This document shows positions 45,888-54,895 of a stretch of DNA of 64,000 bases, piece by piece. The notes under the pieces were generated by a model. It made no database searches. It saw only the letters and a list, made by a program, of their open reading frames with translations, and had not been told where the DNA came from. The stretch comes from RH-AL1 sp965214415 (GTDB taxonomy: Bacteria > Pseudomonadota > Alphaproteobacteria > Rhizobiales > Beijerinckiaceae): contig CBDCBQ010000003.1 in assembly GCA_965214415.1 (NCBI GenBank), positions 2,356,001 through 2,420,000 on the forward strand. Reading direction: 5' to 3'. The position numbers and the translations under genes were made by a program. Numbering within the stretch: position 1 is the stretch's first letter; each line of letters opens with the position of its first letter.

Positions 45888-46562
45888 TCAGATGACGCTC
45901 GGGCGGCTGAGCGCGCGGCCGCCAAAATACCGATTGATGGCGACGACGAGCAGGACGGCGCTGGCATGGACGATCAAGTCCGTCGCGGCCGCGTCGAAGG
46001 GATGAAAAAAGTTCAGGAGGGTCGCCGATGCTGCCGCGACGGCGAGACCGGCGGTCGCCGCCGTCAATGATGGATACAGGCTGAAGCCGCGTCGTAGCAT
46101 CATCGTCAAAAGCACGGAAAGCGGCACCGAAAAGCCGATGATGAACGTCAAGCAGTGCATCGTCTCGTGCAGGGATGCATCGTGCGTGTCGGGAATGATC
46201 CACGATCGCGCGCATCCCATGCCGCTCGCGCCGATCCAGAGCGCCAACCCCGGCAACGGAAGCATCGCCCACAGCGGCGACCGGTCCGGCAGGCTGAGCT
46301 GAAACGCGGCGACCGCCGCAAGCCCGATCGTCAACGTCGAGCCGACGACCGCGAGCCACATGTCCGGCACCGCCATCAGCCTGTGCCGCACCGCGTCGAG
46401 GTCGGAATAGGCGGCCAGCGCCAGCGCCAGCGCGACGACGACGCAGAGCCACCCCGCCGCGCGGAGGCCCGGCCCGGCGATCGGGCGCACGGGTCTCAGT
46501 TCCGCGACGAGTTCGGCGATGAAGGTCTCGTGCGAGACGATATCGGCGCGGACATCAGACAT
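45888..46562 (-). CDS. NrsF-type anti-sigma factor (DUF1109)
   Basis: 224 residues with six hydrophobic segments and a short cytoplasmic N-terminus, the build of the NrsF/DUF1109 family. The stretch LRPVRPIAGPG before the first segment, GASGMGCARSWIIPDTHDAS and LHETMHCLTFIIGFSVPLS with cysteines (Cys in GMGCARS and in TMHCLTF) recall Caulobacter NrsF, where paired cysteines matter for sensing and sigma-factor control. Its ATG overlaps the end of the upstream sigma-factor gene by eight bases, so they are coupled. Confidence 0.88.
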   Translation of the reverse strand: MSDVRADIVSHETFIAELVAELRPVRPIAGPGLRAAGWLCVVVALALALAAYSDLDAVRHRLMAVPDMWLAVVGSTLTIGLAAVAAFQLSLPDRSPLWAMLPLPGLALWIGASGMGCARSWIIPDTHDASLHETMHCLTFIIGFSVPLSVLLTMMLRRGFSLYPSLTAATAGLAVAAASATLLNFFHPFDAAATDLIVHASAVLLVVAINRYFGGRALSRPSVI

Positions 46563-47127
46563 GCGACTTGCCTGTGCCGGCGAGGCGCACCCGCAATGCT
46601 TTCAACGCACGGTGCAGATTGACCTTCAGCGCGCCGGTCGTCTTGCCCGTTGCCGCGGCGGCCTCGGCCAGCGATTGCTCGCTTAGGGCGAGATGCTCGA
46701 CGGCTTCGCGCTGGCTCGGTGTCAGTCCCGCGATCGCCGTTTGCAGCTCCCGCGCGCGGCCGGCCTCGACCAGACCCCGCGACGGATCGTCGGTTGGATC
46801 GGCGTGCTGCTCGTAGACAAGCGGCGCATGCACCTCGCGACGATCGTTGCGCCCGTAACGGCGTAGACCATCGATGCCCCGCCGTTGCGCGATCACCGTG
46901 AGCCACGCCGTGAAGGACCGCGACGGATCGTAGGTGTGGCGGGCGTTGTGTAGCGTCAGCAGCGTCTCCTGGACGACATCCTCGATTCGGTCGCCGCGCA
47001 CGCCGGCGCGCGTCGCGGCGCGGCGGATGATCGGCTCGCAGCCCCGGAGCAGGGTCGCATAGGCGCGACGGTCACCCCCCTGCGCGGCACGCATCAGGGA
47101 CGCGAACTCGAGATCGCGAGAATCCAT
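46555..47127 (-). CDS. ECF sigma factor (SigF-like)
   Basis: 190 residues. Region 2 reads RIEDVVQETLLTLHNARHTY and SFTAWLTVIAQRRGIDGLRR (about 50-95), and region 4 reads LTPSQREAVEHLALSEQSLA with GKTTGALKVNLHRALKALR (about 130-185). It pairs with the NrsF-type anti-sigma just downstream. The ATG at 47127 begins MDSRDLEFASLMRAAQGGD, the usual start of the family; the frame is open 84 codons farther upstream, and no strong ribosome binding site marks either choice. A GTAACC/CGAA promoter-like motif lies about 240 bases upstream in the same orientation, hinting at autoregulation. Confidence 0.9.
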   Translation of the reverse strand: MDSRDLEFASLMRAAQGGDRRAYATLLRGCEPIIRRAATRAGVRGDRIEDVVQETLLTLHNARHTYDPSRSFTAWLTVIAQRRGIDGLRRYGRNDRREVHAPLVYEQHADPTDDPSRGLVEAGRARELQTAIAGLTPSQREAVEHLALSEQSLAEAAAATGKTTGALKVNLHRALKALRVRLAGTGKSHV

Positions 47128-47443
47128 CGCCGTGCGCGTCGCGCCGATCGCCTTCGCCTCCCTTGCCCCGCTCGCGGCCATCTTGATGGCAAACGCGGAC
47201 ATGGCAAGTCCACAGAAGGCGAGTCTTCGTTCCATGAGGCCGCATTCGGCAACAGCGTGACGAGACATGGCAGGGGCGGACATCGGCAGGCCCTTCGTCG
47301 GCGATAGGTATCGGCGTAGGGCGCGAATGCCTGCCGCGTTCCTTGCGAAGGAGACAGATGATCTTCGACGACACGGCACGCCGGGTTACCCGCGCGGTCA
47401 AGTTCTCGTGATCATCGTGCTTCTTTCCACGAGGACCAGGGAC
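47128..47443. other. Divergent gap between the ECF sigma gene and the DUF1800 gene
   Basis: A 316-base gap. The minus strand stays open in the sigma-factor frame through much of it, so part could code if the sigma factor starts earlier. It holds the GTAACC/CGAA motif listed separately. On the plus strand, GAGGACCAGGGAC precedes the DUF1800 start. No RNA gene or repeat is apparent. Confidence 0.5.
47364..47389 (-). promoter_or_regulatory. Candidate ECF-type promoter, GTAACC-N16-CGAA
   Basis: On the minus strand GTAACC (47389-47384) is followed after exactly 16 bases by CGAA (47367-47364). As I recall it, this is the pattern reported for Caulobacter SigF-dependent promoters. It points toward the sigma-factor gene, with a leader of about 230 bases. 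Confidence 0.45.
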
Positions 47444-48946
47444 ATGACGGCCAGCTCGCGGGACATCTCGGGCGCCAATCTTGGGCTCATCGCCCTGACG
47501 CGGTTCGGCTATGGCCCGCGCGGCGACGGCGATACAATGATCGCTGGCGCCGACCCGCGCGGCTTTCTAGTGGCCGAGTTAGCCGAGCCGGGGATTGCCC
47601 TGCTCTCGGGAGCGGGGCTGACGTCGAGCTCGATAGCGCTCCAGCAATTCTTCGACGCTCGGATGGCGCGCAAGATCGAGCGCCTCCAGCGTGCCGCCGA
47701 CGCGCCCGACAAGGACGTCGCGTCGCCATCCCCGAACGCCGATCCCGAGAAGAAGCTCGCGATGGCCGCGGCAGGTCCGGGCGGCATGCGCCCGGCGCCG
47801 GCGGTCGAGGCGACAGCGCCCGGCAAGCCACCCGCGGTCGAGCAGACGATCTTTCATGCCGAGGCGCTGGCGCGCATCCGCCGCGCGATCGAGGCACGCG
47901 CGGGCTTCGCCGAGCGGCTGGTTGCCTTCTGGTCCAACCACTTCTGCGTCTCGGCGGGCAAAGGCGGCATCGGGCGCGTCACCGCCGGCGCGTTCGAGCG
48001 GGAGGCGATCCGCCCGCACGTGCTCGGCCGGTTCTCGGACATGCTTCTAGCGGTCGAAAGCCACCCGGCGATGCTGCATTTCCTCGAAAACAATCGCTCC
48101 GTCGGGCCCGACTCGAGGGCCGGGCTGCGCGGCCATCGCGGCCTGAACGAAAATCTCGGCCGCGAGATCATGGAGCTGCACACGCTTGGCGTCGATGGCG
48201 GCTACACGCAGGCCGACGTCATCAGCCTCGCCAAGATTTTGACCGGCTGGAGCTACGTCGGGCCGCAGGGCGCGCGCGGTGATCCGGGCACATTCGTCTT
48301 TCTCGAGAACGCCCACGAGCCTGGCCCGATCGCTCTGCTGGATCGGACGTATCCCGCCGACGGCATCGAGCAGGGACGCGCGGCGCTGCTTGATATCGCG
48401 CGGCAGCCGCGGACGGCTCGTTTCATCGCAACGAAGCTCGCCCGAGCCTTCGTATCAGACGCGCCGTCTCCTGCCCTCGTCGACCGGCTGGCGACGACGT
48501 TTCAAAAAACCGACGGCGACCTCAGGGCGGTCTCGCTCGCGCTGATCGACGCGCCCGAGGCTTGGGCGTCGGTGCCCGGGAAGGTGCGCCCGCCCTACGA
48601 CATCATCGTCGCGACGAATCGGCTGCTCGGCCATCTTCCCGAGGACCCGGGACAGGTTCTAGGCCCACTGCAGGCGATGGGCATGCCGCTGTGGGCGCCA
48701 CCGGGACCAAATGGCTTCTCGGTGGAAAACGCGGCCTGGGCGTCGCCCGAGGGCATGAAGCTCAGGCTCGACTATTGCGCGCTGGTCGCGAGCCGCCTGA
48801 AGATTCCGCCGAACCCAAGCAGCCTGTTCGCCGCGTTGTGCGGCGGTGGTGCCGCGCCGGAGACCCGCGCCGCGATCGCCCATGCCGAGAGCCGCGAGCA
48901 AGGCCTCGCGCTGCTTCTGATGTCCCCTGAAATGCAGCGGAGCTGA
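47444..48946 (+). CDS. DUF1800 family protein
   Basis: 500 residues. The family is recognised from LIALTRFGYGPRGDGD at the N-terminus, RLVAFWSNHFCVSAGKGG, AMLHFLENNRSVGPDSR, NENLGREIMELHTLGVDGGY and LAKILTGWSY. The function of DUF1800 proteins is not established; they are usually encoded beside a DUF1501 protein, as here (eight-base gap). I see no clear signal peptide from the ATG at 47444. A Pro/Ala-rich insertion near residues 85-125 looks disordered. The gene is divergent from the sigma-factor gene. Confidence 0.88.
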   Translation: MTASSRDISGANLGLIALTRFGYGPRGDGDTMIAGADPRGFLVAELAEPGIALLSGAGLTSSSIALQQFFDARMARKIERLQRAADAPDKDVASPSPNADPEKKLAMAAAGPGGMRPAPAVEATAPGKPPAVEQTIFHAEALARIRRAIEARAGFAERLVAFWSNHFCVSAGKGGIGRVTAGAFEREAIRPHVLGRFSDMLLAVESHPAMLHFLENNRSVGPDSRAGLRGHRGLNENLGREIMELHTLGVDGGYTQADVISLAKILTGWSYVGPQGARGDPGTFVFLENAHEPGPIALLDRTYPADGIEQGRAALLDIARQPRTARFIATKLARAFVSDAPSPALVDRLATTFQKTDGDLRAVSLALIDAPEAWASVPGKVRPPYDIIVATNRLLGHLPEDPGQVLGPLQAMGMPLWAPPGPNGFSVENAAWASPEGMKLRLDYCALVASRLKIPPNPSSLFAALCGGGAAPETRAAIAHAESREQGLALLLMSPEMQRS

Positions 48947-48954
48947 CGACGATT

Positions 48955-50235
48955 ATGCATCCTTGCGCTCCGCGTCCTTCGCGACGAACCCTTATCGCCA
49001 GCGGCGGTGCCCTGTTTGGGTCCGCGTTCATCCCGCGGGTCGCATCGGCCGCTGGCGCGCGCGACCCGCGTCTGGTCGTGCTGGTACTGCGCGGCGCCCT
49101 CGACGGGCTCGCCGCGGTTGGCCCGGTCGGCGATTCAAACTATGCCGACCTGCACGGTGCGTTGGCCCTGCGGCTCGATGGCGCGAACGCGGCGCTGCCG
49201 CTCGATGGTTTCTTCGCCCTCAACCCGGGCATGCCGAATTTCGCCCGGATGGTCGGCGCCAAGACCGCGACAATCGTCCACGCGACCGCGACGGGATACC
49301 GCGAGCGGTCACATTTCGAGGGCCAGGACGTGCTCGAAAGCGGCATCCCGGCGCCGGGGTTCACCGATTCGGGGTGGCTCAATCGCGCCGTCGCGGCGCT
49401 GCCAGCTGGCGAACGCGTCGGGTCCGTCGCGGCGGCGCTCGCCGTCGGCGCGACAACGCCCACGATCCTGCGTGGCACCGCGCCGGTGCTCGGATGGGAG
49501 CCGCAGACGATCCCGGTCGCCGGCGACGAGCTCGCCCGCCGGGTGCTCGATCTCTACGCGCACACCGATCCCGCGCTGGCGACGGCTCTGCGGCAAGGGC
49601 TTGTTATAGAGAAGCTCGCGTTCGACACGAACGGCGACGCGGCCGCCATGACAGGCAAGTTGGGGGCAGGCGAGTCCGGGGCAGACAAGTCGGGGGCGAG
49701 CAAGTCGGGTCCACGCAAGCCGGCAGGCATGCGCCAGGCCGCGGAGGGCGCCGCGCGACTGCTGGCCGCCGACGACGGGCCGCGCGTGGCTGCCCTCGTG
49801 TTCGACGGCTGGGACACGCACGCCGGCGAAGGCGGCGCGTCGGGGCGTCTGATGCAGCTTCTCGGCGGGCTCGACGGCGCCTTTGCCGCCTTCGAAGCCG
49901 GCCTCGGCGCCCGCTGGAACGACACGGTCGTCGTCGCGATCACCGAGTTCGGCCGCACGGCGCAGGTGAACGGCACCGTCGGCACCGACCACGGAACGGG
50001 CACGGTCGCCTTCCTCGCCGGCGGCGCCGTGCGCGGCGGCCGGGTCATCGCCGACTGGCCGGGACTGCGGCCGACCCAGCTTTACCAAGCGCGTGACTTG
50101 ATGCCGACCACGGACCTACGTTCTGTCTTGAAGGGCATTCTTGCCGATCACCTCGGCCTGCCGCCCGCCGTGCTCGATCACGCCATTTTTCCGGGATCGA
50201 TGACGGTCCGGCCCATGCGCGGCCTCATCGCCTGA
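48955..50235 (+). CDS. DUF1501 family protein, Tat-exported
   Basis: 426 residues. The N-terminus has a twin-arginine signal (SRRTLIASGGALFGSAFIP, residues about 9-27). The core resembles the DUF1501 family, related to sulfatases and alkaline phosphatases: LVVLVLRGALDGLAAVGP, SHFEGQDVLESG, VFDGWDTHAGEGG, and VVVAITEFGRTAQVNGT with GTDHGTGTVAFLAGG. Between residues about 236-258 lie small Lys/Gly/Ser repeats (GESGADKSGASKSGPRK) encoded by short DNA repeats at about 49661-49720. Function unknown; partner of the preceding DUF1800 gene. Confidence 0.88.
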   Translation: MHPCAPRPSRRTLIASGGALFGSAFIPRVASAAGARDPRLVVLVLRGALDGLAAVGPVGDSNYADLHGALALRLDGANAALPLDGFFALNPGMPNFARMVGAKTATIVHATATGYRERSHFEGQDVLESGIPAPGFTDSGWLNRAVAALPAGERVGSVAAALAVGATTPTILRGTAPVLGWEPQTIPVAGDELARRVLDLYAHTDPALATALRQGLVIEKLAFDTNGDAAAMTGKLGAGESGADKSGASKSGPRKPAGMRQAAEGAARLLAADDGPRVAALVFDGWDTHAGEGGASGRLMQLLGGLDGAFAAFEAGLGARWNDTVVVAITEFGRTAQVNGTVGTDHGTGTVAFLAGGAVRGGRVIADWPGLRPTQLYQARDLMPTTDLRSVLKGILADHLGLPPAVLDHAIFPGSMTVRPMRGLIA

Positions 50236-50252
50236 CGACTTCGGCGCCTACG

Positions 50253-51023
50253 TTACGGCGCGGCCCGCAGCGACCGCACGATCATCGCGCCGCGCGAATC
50301 AGTCTGGCCGGACTCCTGCTCGATCAGGAAGGCCTTGTCGGTGCCGACCGGGTAGATCGCGAATTCGATGTCGACCGGCGTGCCGTGCTGCATCGATCCG
50401 CTGTAGTCGAAATGGCGCGTAGGGCGCATCGGCCCGGCGTTGGGCGCCGTGCCCGCGCTGGGCGCCGAGGCCGCGGCAGTCGCGCTCGGCGCCGTCGTCG
50501 GCAGCGCCGGCTCGCCGATCGGGTTGACGACCAACGGCATCGGCTTTCCCGCGGCCTCCAGCGCCGGCTTATCCACGGAGGGAGCGCCGGAGAAGGTGAA
50601 CGGCTGGTCGCGACCCTGATTCAGGAAGTGATCGATCGACGGATCGGCCCGCGCATCGGCGGTTTGCTGCTTCGGCGCCGACTTCGGTGGGGTCGGCTTC
50701 GCGAATACGATGCCGGCGGCCATCATGCGCGCCTCCGCCTGTCGCACCCATTTTTGCACGCTGTCGTGATCGCGCGACACCATCCCCGCCAAGACGAGCG
50801 AGTCCTTCCGTGGCGATTGCAGCTCGAGCCCGAGCGGCGTGTCGGCGCCGACCCAGCCCTCGGGCACGGTCATCGCGACGGCCGGCTTGGCGGCGGGAAA
50901 AAGGACGTCCTTCGCGGCCGCCGGCGCGGTCGACAGAGCCGCCGCCAAAGCCGCGAGCTCAAATGTTCGCAGGTGGCCGGTCCAGCCGGCGCGGACGATG
51001 CCGCCACGGTCGCGCATTGTCAT
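50253..51023 (-). CDS. Exported protein of unknown function
   Basis: 256 residues with a signal peptide (TFELAALAAALSTAPAAA, residues about 22-39). The N-terminal domain (VAMTVPEGWVGADTPLG, LELQSPRKDSLVLAGMVSRD) and the C-terminal strand-rich end (MQHGTPVDIEFAIYPVGTDK, AFLIEQESGQTDSRGAMIVR) flank a long Pro/Ala-rich linker at about 125-200. No family recognised. Start chosen at 51023 with GAGGGG upstream; codons 51044 or 51017 are alternatives. It is convergent with the DUF1501 gene and divergent from the cytochrome gene. Confidence 0.6.
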   Translation of the reverse strand: MTMRDRGGIVRAGWTGHLRTFELAALAAALSTAPAAAKDVLFPAAKPAVAMTVPEGWVGADTPLGLELQSPRKDSLVLAGMVSRDHDSVQKWVRQAEARMMAAGIVFAKPTPPKSAPKQQTADARADPSIDHFLNQGRDQPFTFSGAPSVDKPALEAAGKPMPLVVNPIGEPALPTTAPSATAAASAPSAGTAPNAGPMRPTRHFDYSGSMQHGTPVDIEFAIYPVGTDKAFLIEQESGQTDSRGAMIVRSLRAAP

Positions 51024-51295
51024 GTTTCGCCACGCCCCTCGCATGGGTTGATATGGCAAACTCGTGAGAGCGGCGTGTGGCCAAAACAAGTCGCAGCCTG
51101 GTCGCCGATTGCCGATCGAAACAGTCTCAGGCGAGCAGTCGCAAGCGCTTAGCCGTGACTCCCTTGAGGCAAAAAGAAGCCGCCTCAACTTATGGACAGC
51201 GCGTCCGGAACACGGCATAGGCACGGAGAAAATCCCACGATGCGCTTCGGGGGGCACCCGCGCGTCGCGCGCCGAGTAAGGATGGCTGAGGGGCG

Positions 51296-52888
51296 ATGGA
51301 TTCTTTCACGTTCAATAAGATCGCCGGCGCGGTGCTCGGCACCTGCCTCTTCGGCATGGCGCTCGGTCTCGTCGGCCAGGCGATCTACGTCCCAAGCGCA
51401 CCCAAGACCCCCGGCTATGCGTTGCCCGAGCCGAAGCCCGACGAAGCGGGCGGTGGTGGCAAGAAGCCGGCCGTCATCCCACTCCCCGTGCTGCTCGCCA
51501 AGGCCGATACCAAGAAGGGCGAGGCCGACGCCAAGGTCTGCGGCGCCTGCCACAACTTTCAGGAGGGCGCCGGCTCCAAGGTCGGCCCGGATCTCTATGG
51601 CGTCGTCGACCGGCCGAAGGGTTCGGTCGCGGGCTTCGAGTATTCCGCCGGACTCAAGGGCAAAGGCGGCAACTGGACCGTCGCCGACCTCAACACCTGG
51701 CTGACCAATCCCGCCGCCTACATTCCCGGCACCAAGATGGGATATGGCGGCGAGGAAGATCCGCAGAAGCGCGCCGACATCATCAAGTACCTCGCGTCGC
51801 TGGCGAAGACGCCGGTGCCAATGCCCAAGCCCACGCCCGAGGAAGAGAAAATCGCCCAAGGTGGCGGCGAGGCGCAGCCCGCCGCGGGTGCTGCCCCGGC
51901 CGCCGGCAAGGACGATCTCATCAAGCTGATCGCCGACACCGACCCGAAGAAGGGCGAGCAGGCGGCCAAGATCTGCGGCGCTTGCCACAACTTCAACGAG
52001 GGCGGCGGTACCAAGGTCGGCCCGGATCTCTACGGCGTCGTCGATCGCGAAAAGGGCTCTGTCGCCGGCTTCGACTATTCGGCGGGCGTCAAGGCCAAAG
52101 GCGGCAAGTGGACTTACGAGGATCTCAACGCCTGGCTGACCAACCCGGCCGCCTATATTCCCGGCACGAAGATGGGTTACGCCGGCGAGGCGGATGAGAA
52201 GAAGCGCGCCGCGATCATCTCGTACCTGCGCTCGAACGCGAAGACGCCGGCGCCACTGCCAGCCGCCAGCGAGAAGAAGGCGGATGCCGGAGCGGCCGCC
52301 AAGCCCACCGAGGACAAGCCGGCCGAGACGAAGACAGCCGACGCAGGTTCGGCGGCGGCAGCGGTCGCGCCGAAAATGGACGCCGCGCCGGCCGGCGGCG
52401 ATTTTGTCAAGATGGTCGCGGCGGCGGATCCGGCCAAAGGCAAGTCGGCCGCTGCGATCTGCATGGCGTGCCATCACTTCAAGGAGGGTGAGGGCACGCT
52501 TCTTGGCCCCGACCTTTACGGCGTCGTCGATCGGCCGAAGGGCTCCGTCGACGGCTTCGATTATTCCGCCGGGCTGAAGGCCAAGGGCGGCGACTGGACC
52601 TATGCCGATCTGAATACATGGCTGACCAACCCGGCCGCCTACATCCCTGGCACCAAGATGGGCTACGCGGGCGAGCCGGACGAGGAAAAGCGCGCCGAGA
52701 TCGTCGCCTACCTACGCTCCAACGCCAAGGCGCCGGCGCCACTGGCCAGCGCGGGCGCGCCCAAGGCGGAGCCGGCATCGGCGAAGCCGAGCGCTCCGGC
52801 TCCGGCGGCTGGCGATGACTCGGACAGGGGGCCGGAGCCGTACTCGGCGCCGACGCCGGACGAAGCCGGCCAAGGCGGCGACAAGTAA
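51296..52888 (+). CDS. Membrane-anchored triheme cytochrome c with three CycM-like domains
   Basis: 530 residues. An uncleaved N-terminal anchor (FNKIAGAVLGTCLFGMALGL, residues about 5-24) is followed by three tandem class I cytochrome domains of about 110 residues each, joined by Ala/Pro/Lys linkers. Haem sites: C82-x2-C85-H86, C227-x2-C230-H231 and C389-x2-C392-H393. Each domain repeats VGPDLYGVVDR or a close form, GFEYSAG/GFDYSAG, and ends in NPAAYIPGTKMGY, whose Met is the second axial ligand. CycM of Bradyrhizobium, which carries electrons from the bc1 complex to the aa3 oxidase, has the same anchor and one such domain. The triplication is unusual. Role in respiration is inferred. Confidence 0.9.
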   Translation: MDSFTFNKIAGAVLGTCLFGMALGLVGQAIYVPSAPKTPGYALPEPKPDEAGGGGKKPAVIPLPVLLAKADTKKGEADAKVCGACHNFQEGAGSKVGPDLYGVVDRPKGSVAGFEYSAGLKGKGGNWTVADLNTWLTNPAAYIPGTKMGYGGEEDPQKRADIIKYLASLAKTPVPMPKPTPEEEKIAQGGGEAQPAAGAAPAAGKDDLIKLIADTDPKKGEQAAKICGACHNFNEGGGTKVGPDLYGVVDREKGSVAGFDYSAGVKAKGGKWTYEDLNAWLTNPAAYIPGTKMGYAGEADEKKRAAIISYLRSNAKTPAPLPAASEKKADAGAAAKPTEDKPAETKTADAGSAAAAVAPKMDAAPAGGDFVKMVAAADPAKGKSAAAICMACHHFKEGEGTLLGPDLYGVVDRPKGSVDGFDYSAGLKAKGGDWTYADLNTWLTNPAAYIPGTKMGYAGEPDEEKRAEIVAYLRSNAKAPAPLASAGAPKAEPASAKPSAPAPAAGDDSDRGPEPYSAPTPDEAGQGGDK

Positions 52889-52974
52889 GCGAACGACCGC
52901 GCCAATCGACACGGTCGCGGCGTCCCTCCGGGCGTCGCGACAAAAGCGACACAATCGGCCGGCAAGGGCTGACG

Positions 52975-54879
52975 ATGCGTTCAGTCGGCGATCGTTTCCC
53001 GAAGACCTTGCTCCTCTCGCGTCGCGAATCGCTGGCGCTCGGCATCGTCGGGCTTGTGCTTCCCGCGGTCGCGCGATCGAGCGTCGCCTTTGCCGACGAT
53101 TACGGTGTGGAGGCGCACGGCCTCTCGATCTTTGGCGACCTCGATCTGCCGAACGACTATTCGCACCTGCCCTACGTCGACCCGAAAGCGCCTGTCGGCG
53201 GCGAGATCCGTCTTCAGATCGACAGTTCGCAGGGCAATCAGAATTTCCTGACGTTCAACACGCTCAACATCTTCAACTTCGAAGGTGACGGCGCCGCCGG
53301 CGTGCCGGCGAGCTTCGACAGCTTGATGGGCGGCAATGCCGACGAGCCGGACGCCCTCTACGGCCTCGTCGCGCGGGCGGTGCGGGCCTCGCCCTATAAG
53401 AACCGCTACCGCTTTCTGCTGCGCAAGGAGGCGCGCTTTCACGACGGCACGCCGCTGACCGCGAAGGATGTCGCCTATTCGCTCAATATCCTGCGCGACA
53501 AAGGCCACCCGAGCTTTCGACTGCCGCTGCGCGACCTCGACACGGCGGTGGCCACCGCGCCCGATGTGCTCGAGATTTCGCTGAAGGCTGGCCACGCGCG
53601 CGATGCGATCCTCTTCATGGCAGGCATGCCGATCTTTTCCTTGGCCTATTACGCCAAGGTGGCGTTCGACGAGGTCAGCCTCGAACCGCCGCTCGGCTCC
53701 GGCGCCTACAAGGTCGGCTCCTTCGCGCAAGGCAAGTACGTCCAGATGGAGCGCGTGGCTGACTACTGGGCAAAGGATCTGCCGATCAACATCGGCACCG
53801 GCAATTTCGGGACGCTCCGCTTCGAGTATTACGCCGACCGCAAGATCGCCTTCGAGGGTTTCAAGGCCGGCGACTTCACGTTCCGCGAGGAGTTCACCTC
53901 GTCGGTCTGGGCGAAGGGCTACGACTTTCCCGCCAAGAACGATGGACGCGTCAAGAAGGAGTTCATCAAGGACGAGACGCCGAACGGAACGCAGGGCTGG
54001 TTTTTCAACACGCGCCGGGCAAAGTTCAAGGACCCGCGCATCCGCCAGGCGATCGGCTACGCGTTCGACTTCAAGTGGACGAACGCCAACATCATGTACG
54101 ACGCCTACACGCGCACCGTGTCGTACTTCCAGAACTCGCCGATGGAGGCCGTGGGCGCGCCGTCGTCCGAGGAAGCCACGATCCTCGGACCGTACAAAGG
54201 CAAACTATCGCCGGAGGTCTTCGGCCCAGTCTACACGCCGCCCGACGGCGACGGCTCGGGCACCGACCGCACAATGCTGCGCAAAGGCTTCGATCTTCTG
54301 AAGGCGGCCGGCTGCAAACGCGAGGGCGAGACGCTGATGCTGCCCGACGGCACACCGCTGACGATAGAATTCCTCGATTCCGATCCCGCGCTCAGCCCGC
54401 ATACGCTGCCGTTCATCCGCAATCTCGGGCTGCTCGGCATCAAGGCCAGCCTGCGTGTCGTCGATCCGGCACAGTACAAGCAGCGCACCGACGCCTTCGA
54501 CTTCGACGTCGTGGTGCAGCGCTTCGGCTTCGGCCTGACGCCGGGCGCGGCAATGCGCGACCATTTCGGCACCGATGCGGCCAAGACGCCGGGCTCGCGC
54601 AACCTCTGCGGCATCGCCGACCCCGTTGTCGACGCGCTCATCGAGCAGGCTGTCGTCGCCGACTCGCGCCCGAAGCTGACGATCGCCTGCAAGGCCATCG
54701 ACCGGGTGCTGCGCACGTCGCACTGTTGGGTTCCGATGTGGAACAAGCCAGGCCACAACATCGCCTACTGGGACCTGTTCAGCCGACCCGCGCGGCCGGC
54801 CAAGTACGGGCTCAACGCCGTCTCCACCTGGTGGTACGACGACGCGAAAGCCGCCAAGACCGCGCTCCGGCCCCGTTGA
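52975..54879 (+). CDS. yejA: Oligopeptide/microcin C-type ABC transporter, substrate-binding protein YejA
   Basis: 634 residues, family 5 solute-binding protein in the periplasm. The N-terminus has a twin-arginine-like signal (LSRRESLALGIVGLVLPAVA). The mature start HGLSIFGDLDLPNDYSHLPY with VDPKAPVGGEI is typical of YejA proteins, as are RFHDGTPLTAKDVAYSLNIL and NGTQGWFFNTRRAKFKDPRI. Length is as expected. The gene opens the yejABEF operon and sits 86 bases after the triheme cytochrome, with which it may not be functionally linked. Confidence 0.93.
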   Translation: MRSVGDRFPKTLLLSRRESLALGIVGLVLPAVARSSVAFADDYGVEAHGLSIFGDLDLPNDYSHLPYVDPKAPVGGEIRLQIDSSQGNQNFLTFNTLNIFNFEGDGAAGVPASFDSLMGGNADEPDALYGLVARAVRASPYKNRYRFLLRKEARFHDGTPLTAKDVAYSLNILRDKGHPSFRLPLRDLDTAVATAPDVLEISLKAGHARDAILFMAGMPIFSLAYYAKVAFDEVSLEPPLGSGAYKVGSFAQGKYVQMERVADYWAKDLPINIGTGNFGTLRFEYYADRKIAFEGFKAGDFTFREEFTSSVWAKGYDFPAKNDGRVKKEFIKDETPNGTQGWFFNTRRAKFKDPRIRQAIGYAFDFKWTNANIMYDAYTRTVSYFQNSPMEAVGAPSSEEATILGPYKGKLSPEVFGPVYTPPDGDGSGTDRTMLRKGFDLLKAAGCKREGETLMLPDGTPLTIEFLDSDPALSPHTLPFIRNLGLLGIKASLRVVDPAQYKQRTDAFDFDVVVQRFGFGLTPGAAMRDHFGTDAAKTPGSRNLCGIADPVVDALIEQAVVADSRPKLTIACKAIDRVLRTSHCWVPMWNKPGHNIAYWDLFSRPARPAKYGLNAVSTWWYDDAKAAKTALRPR

Positions 54880-54895
54880 TCCGGAGGCCGACGCG

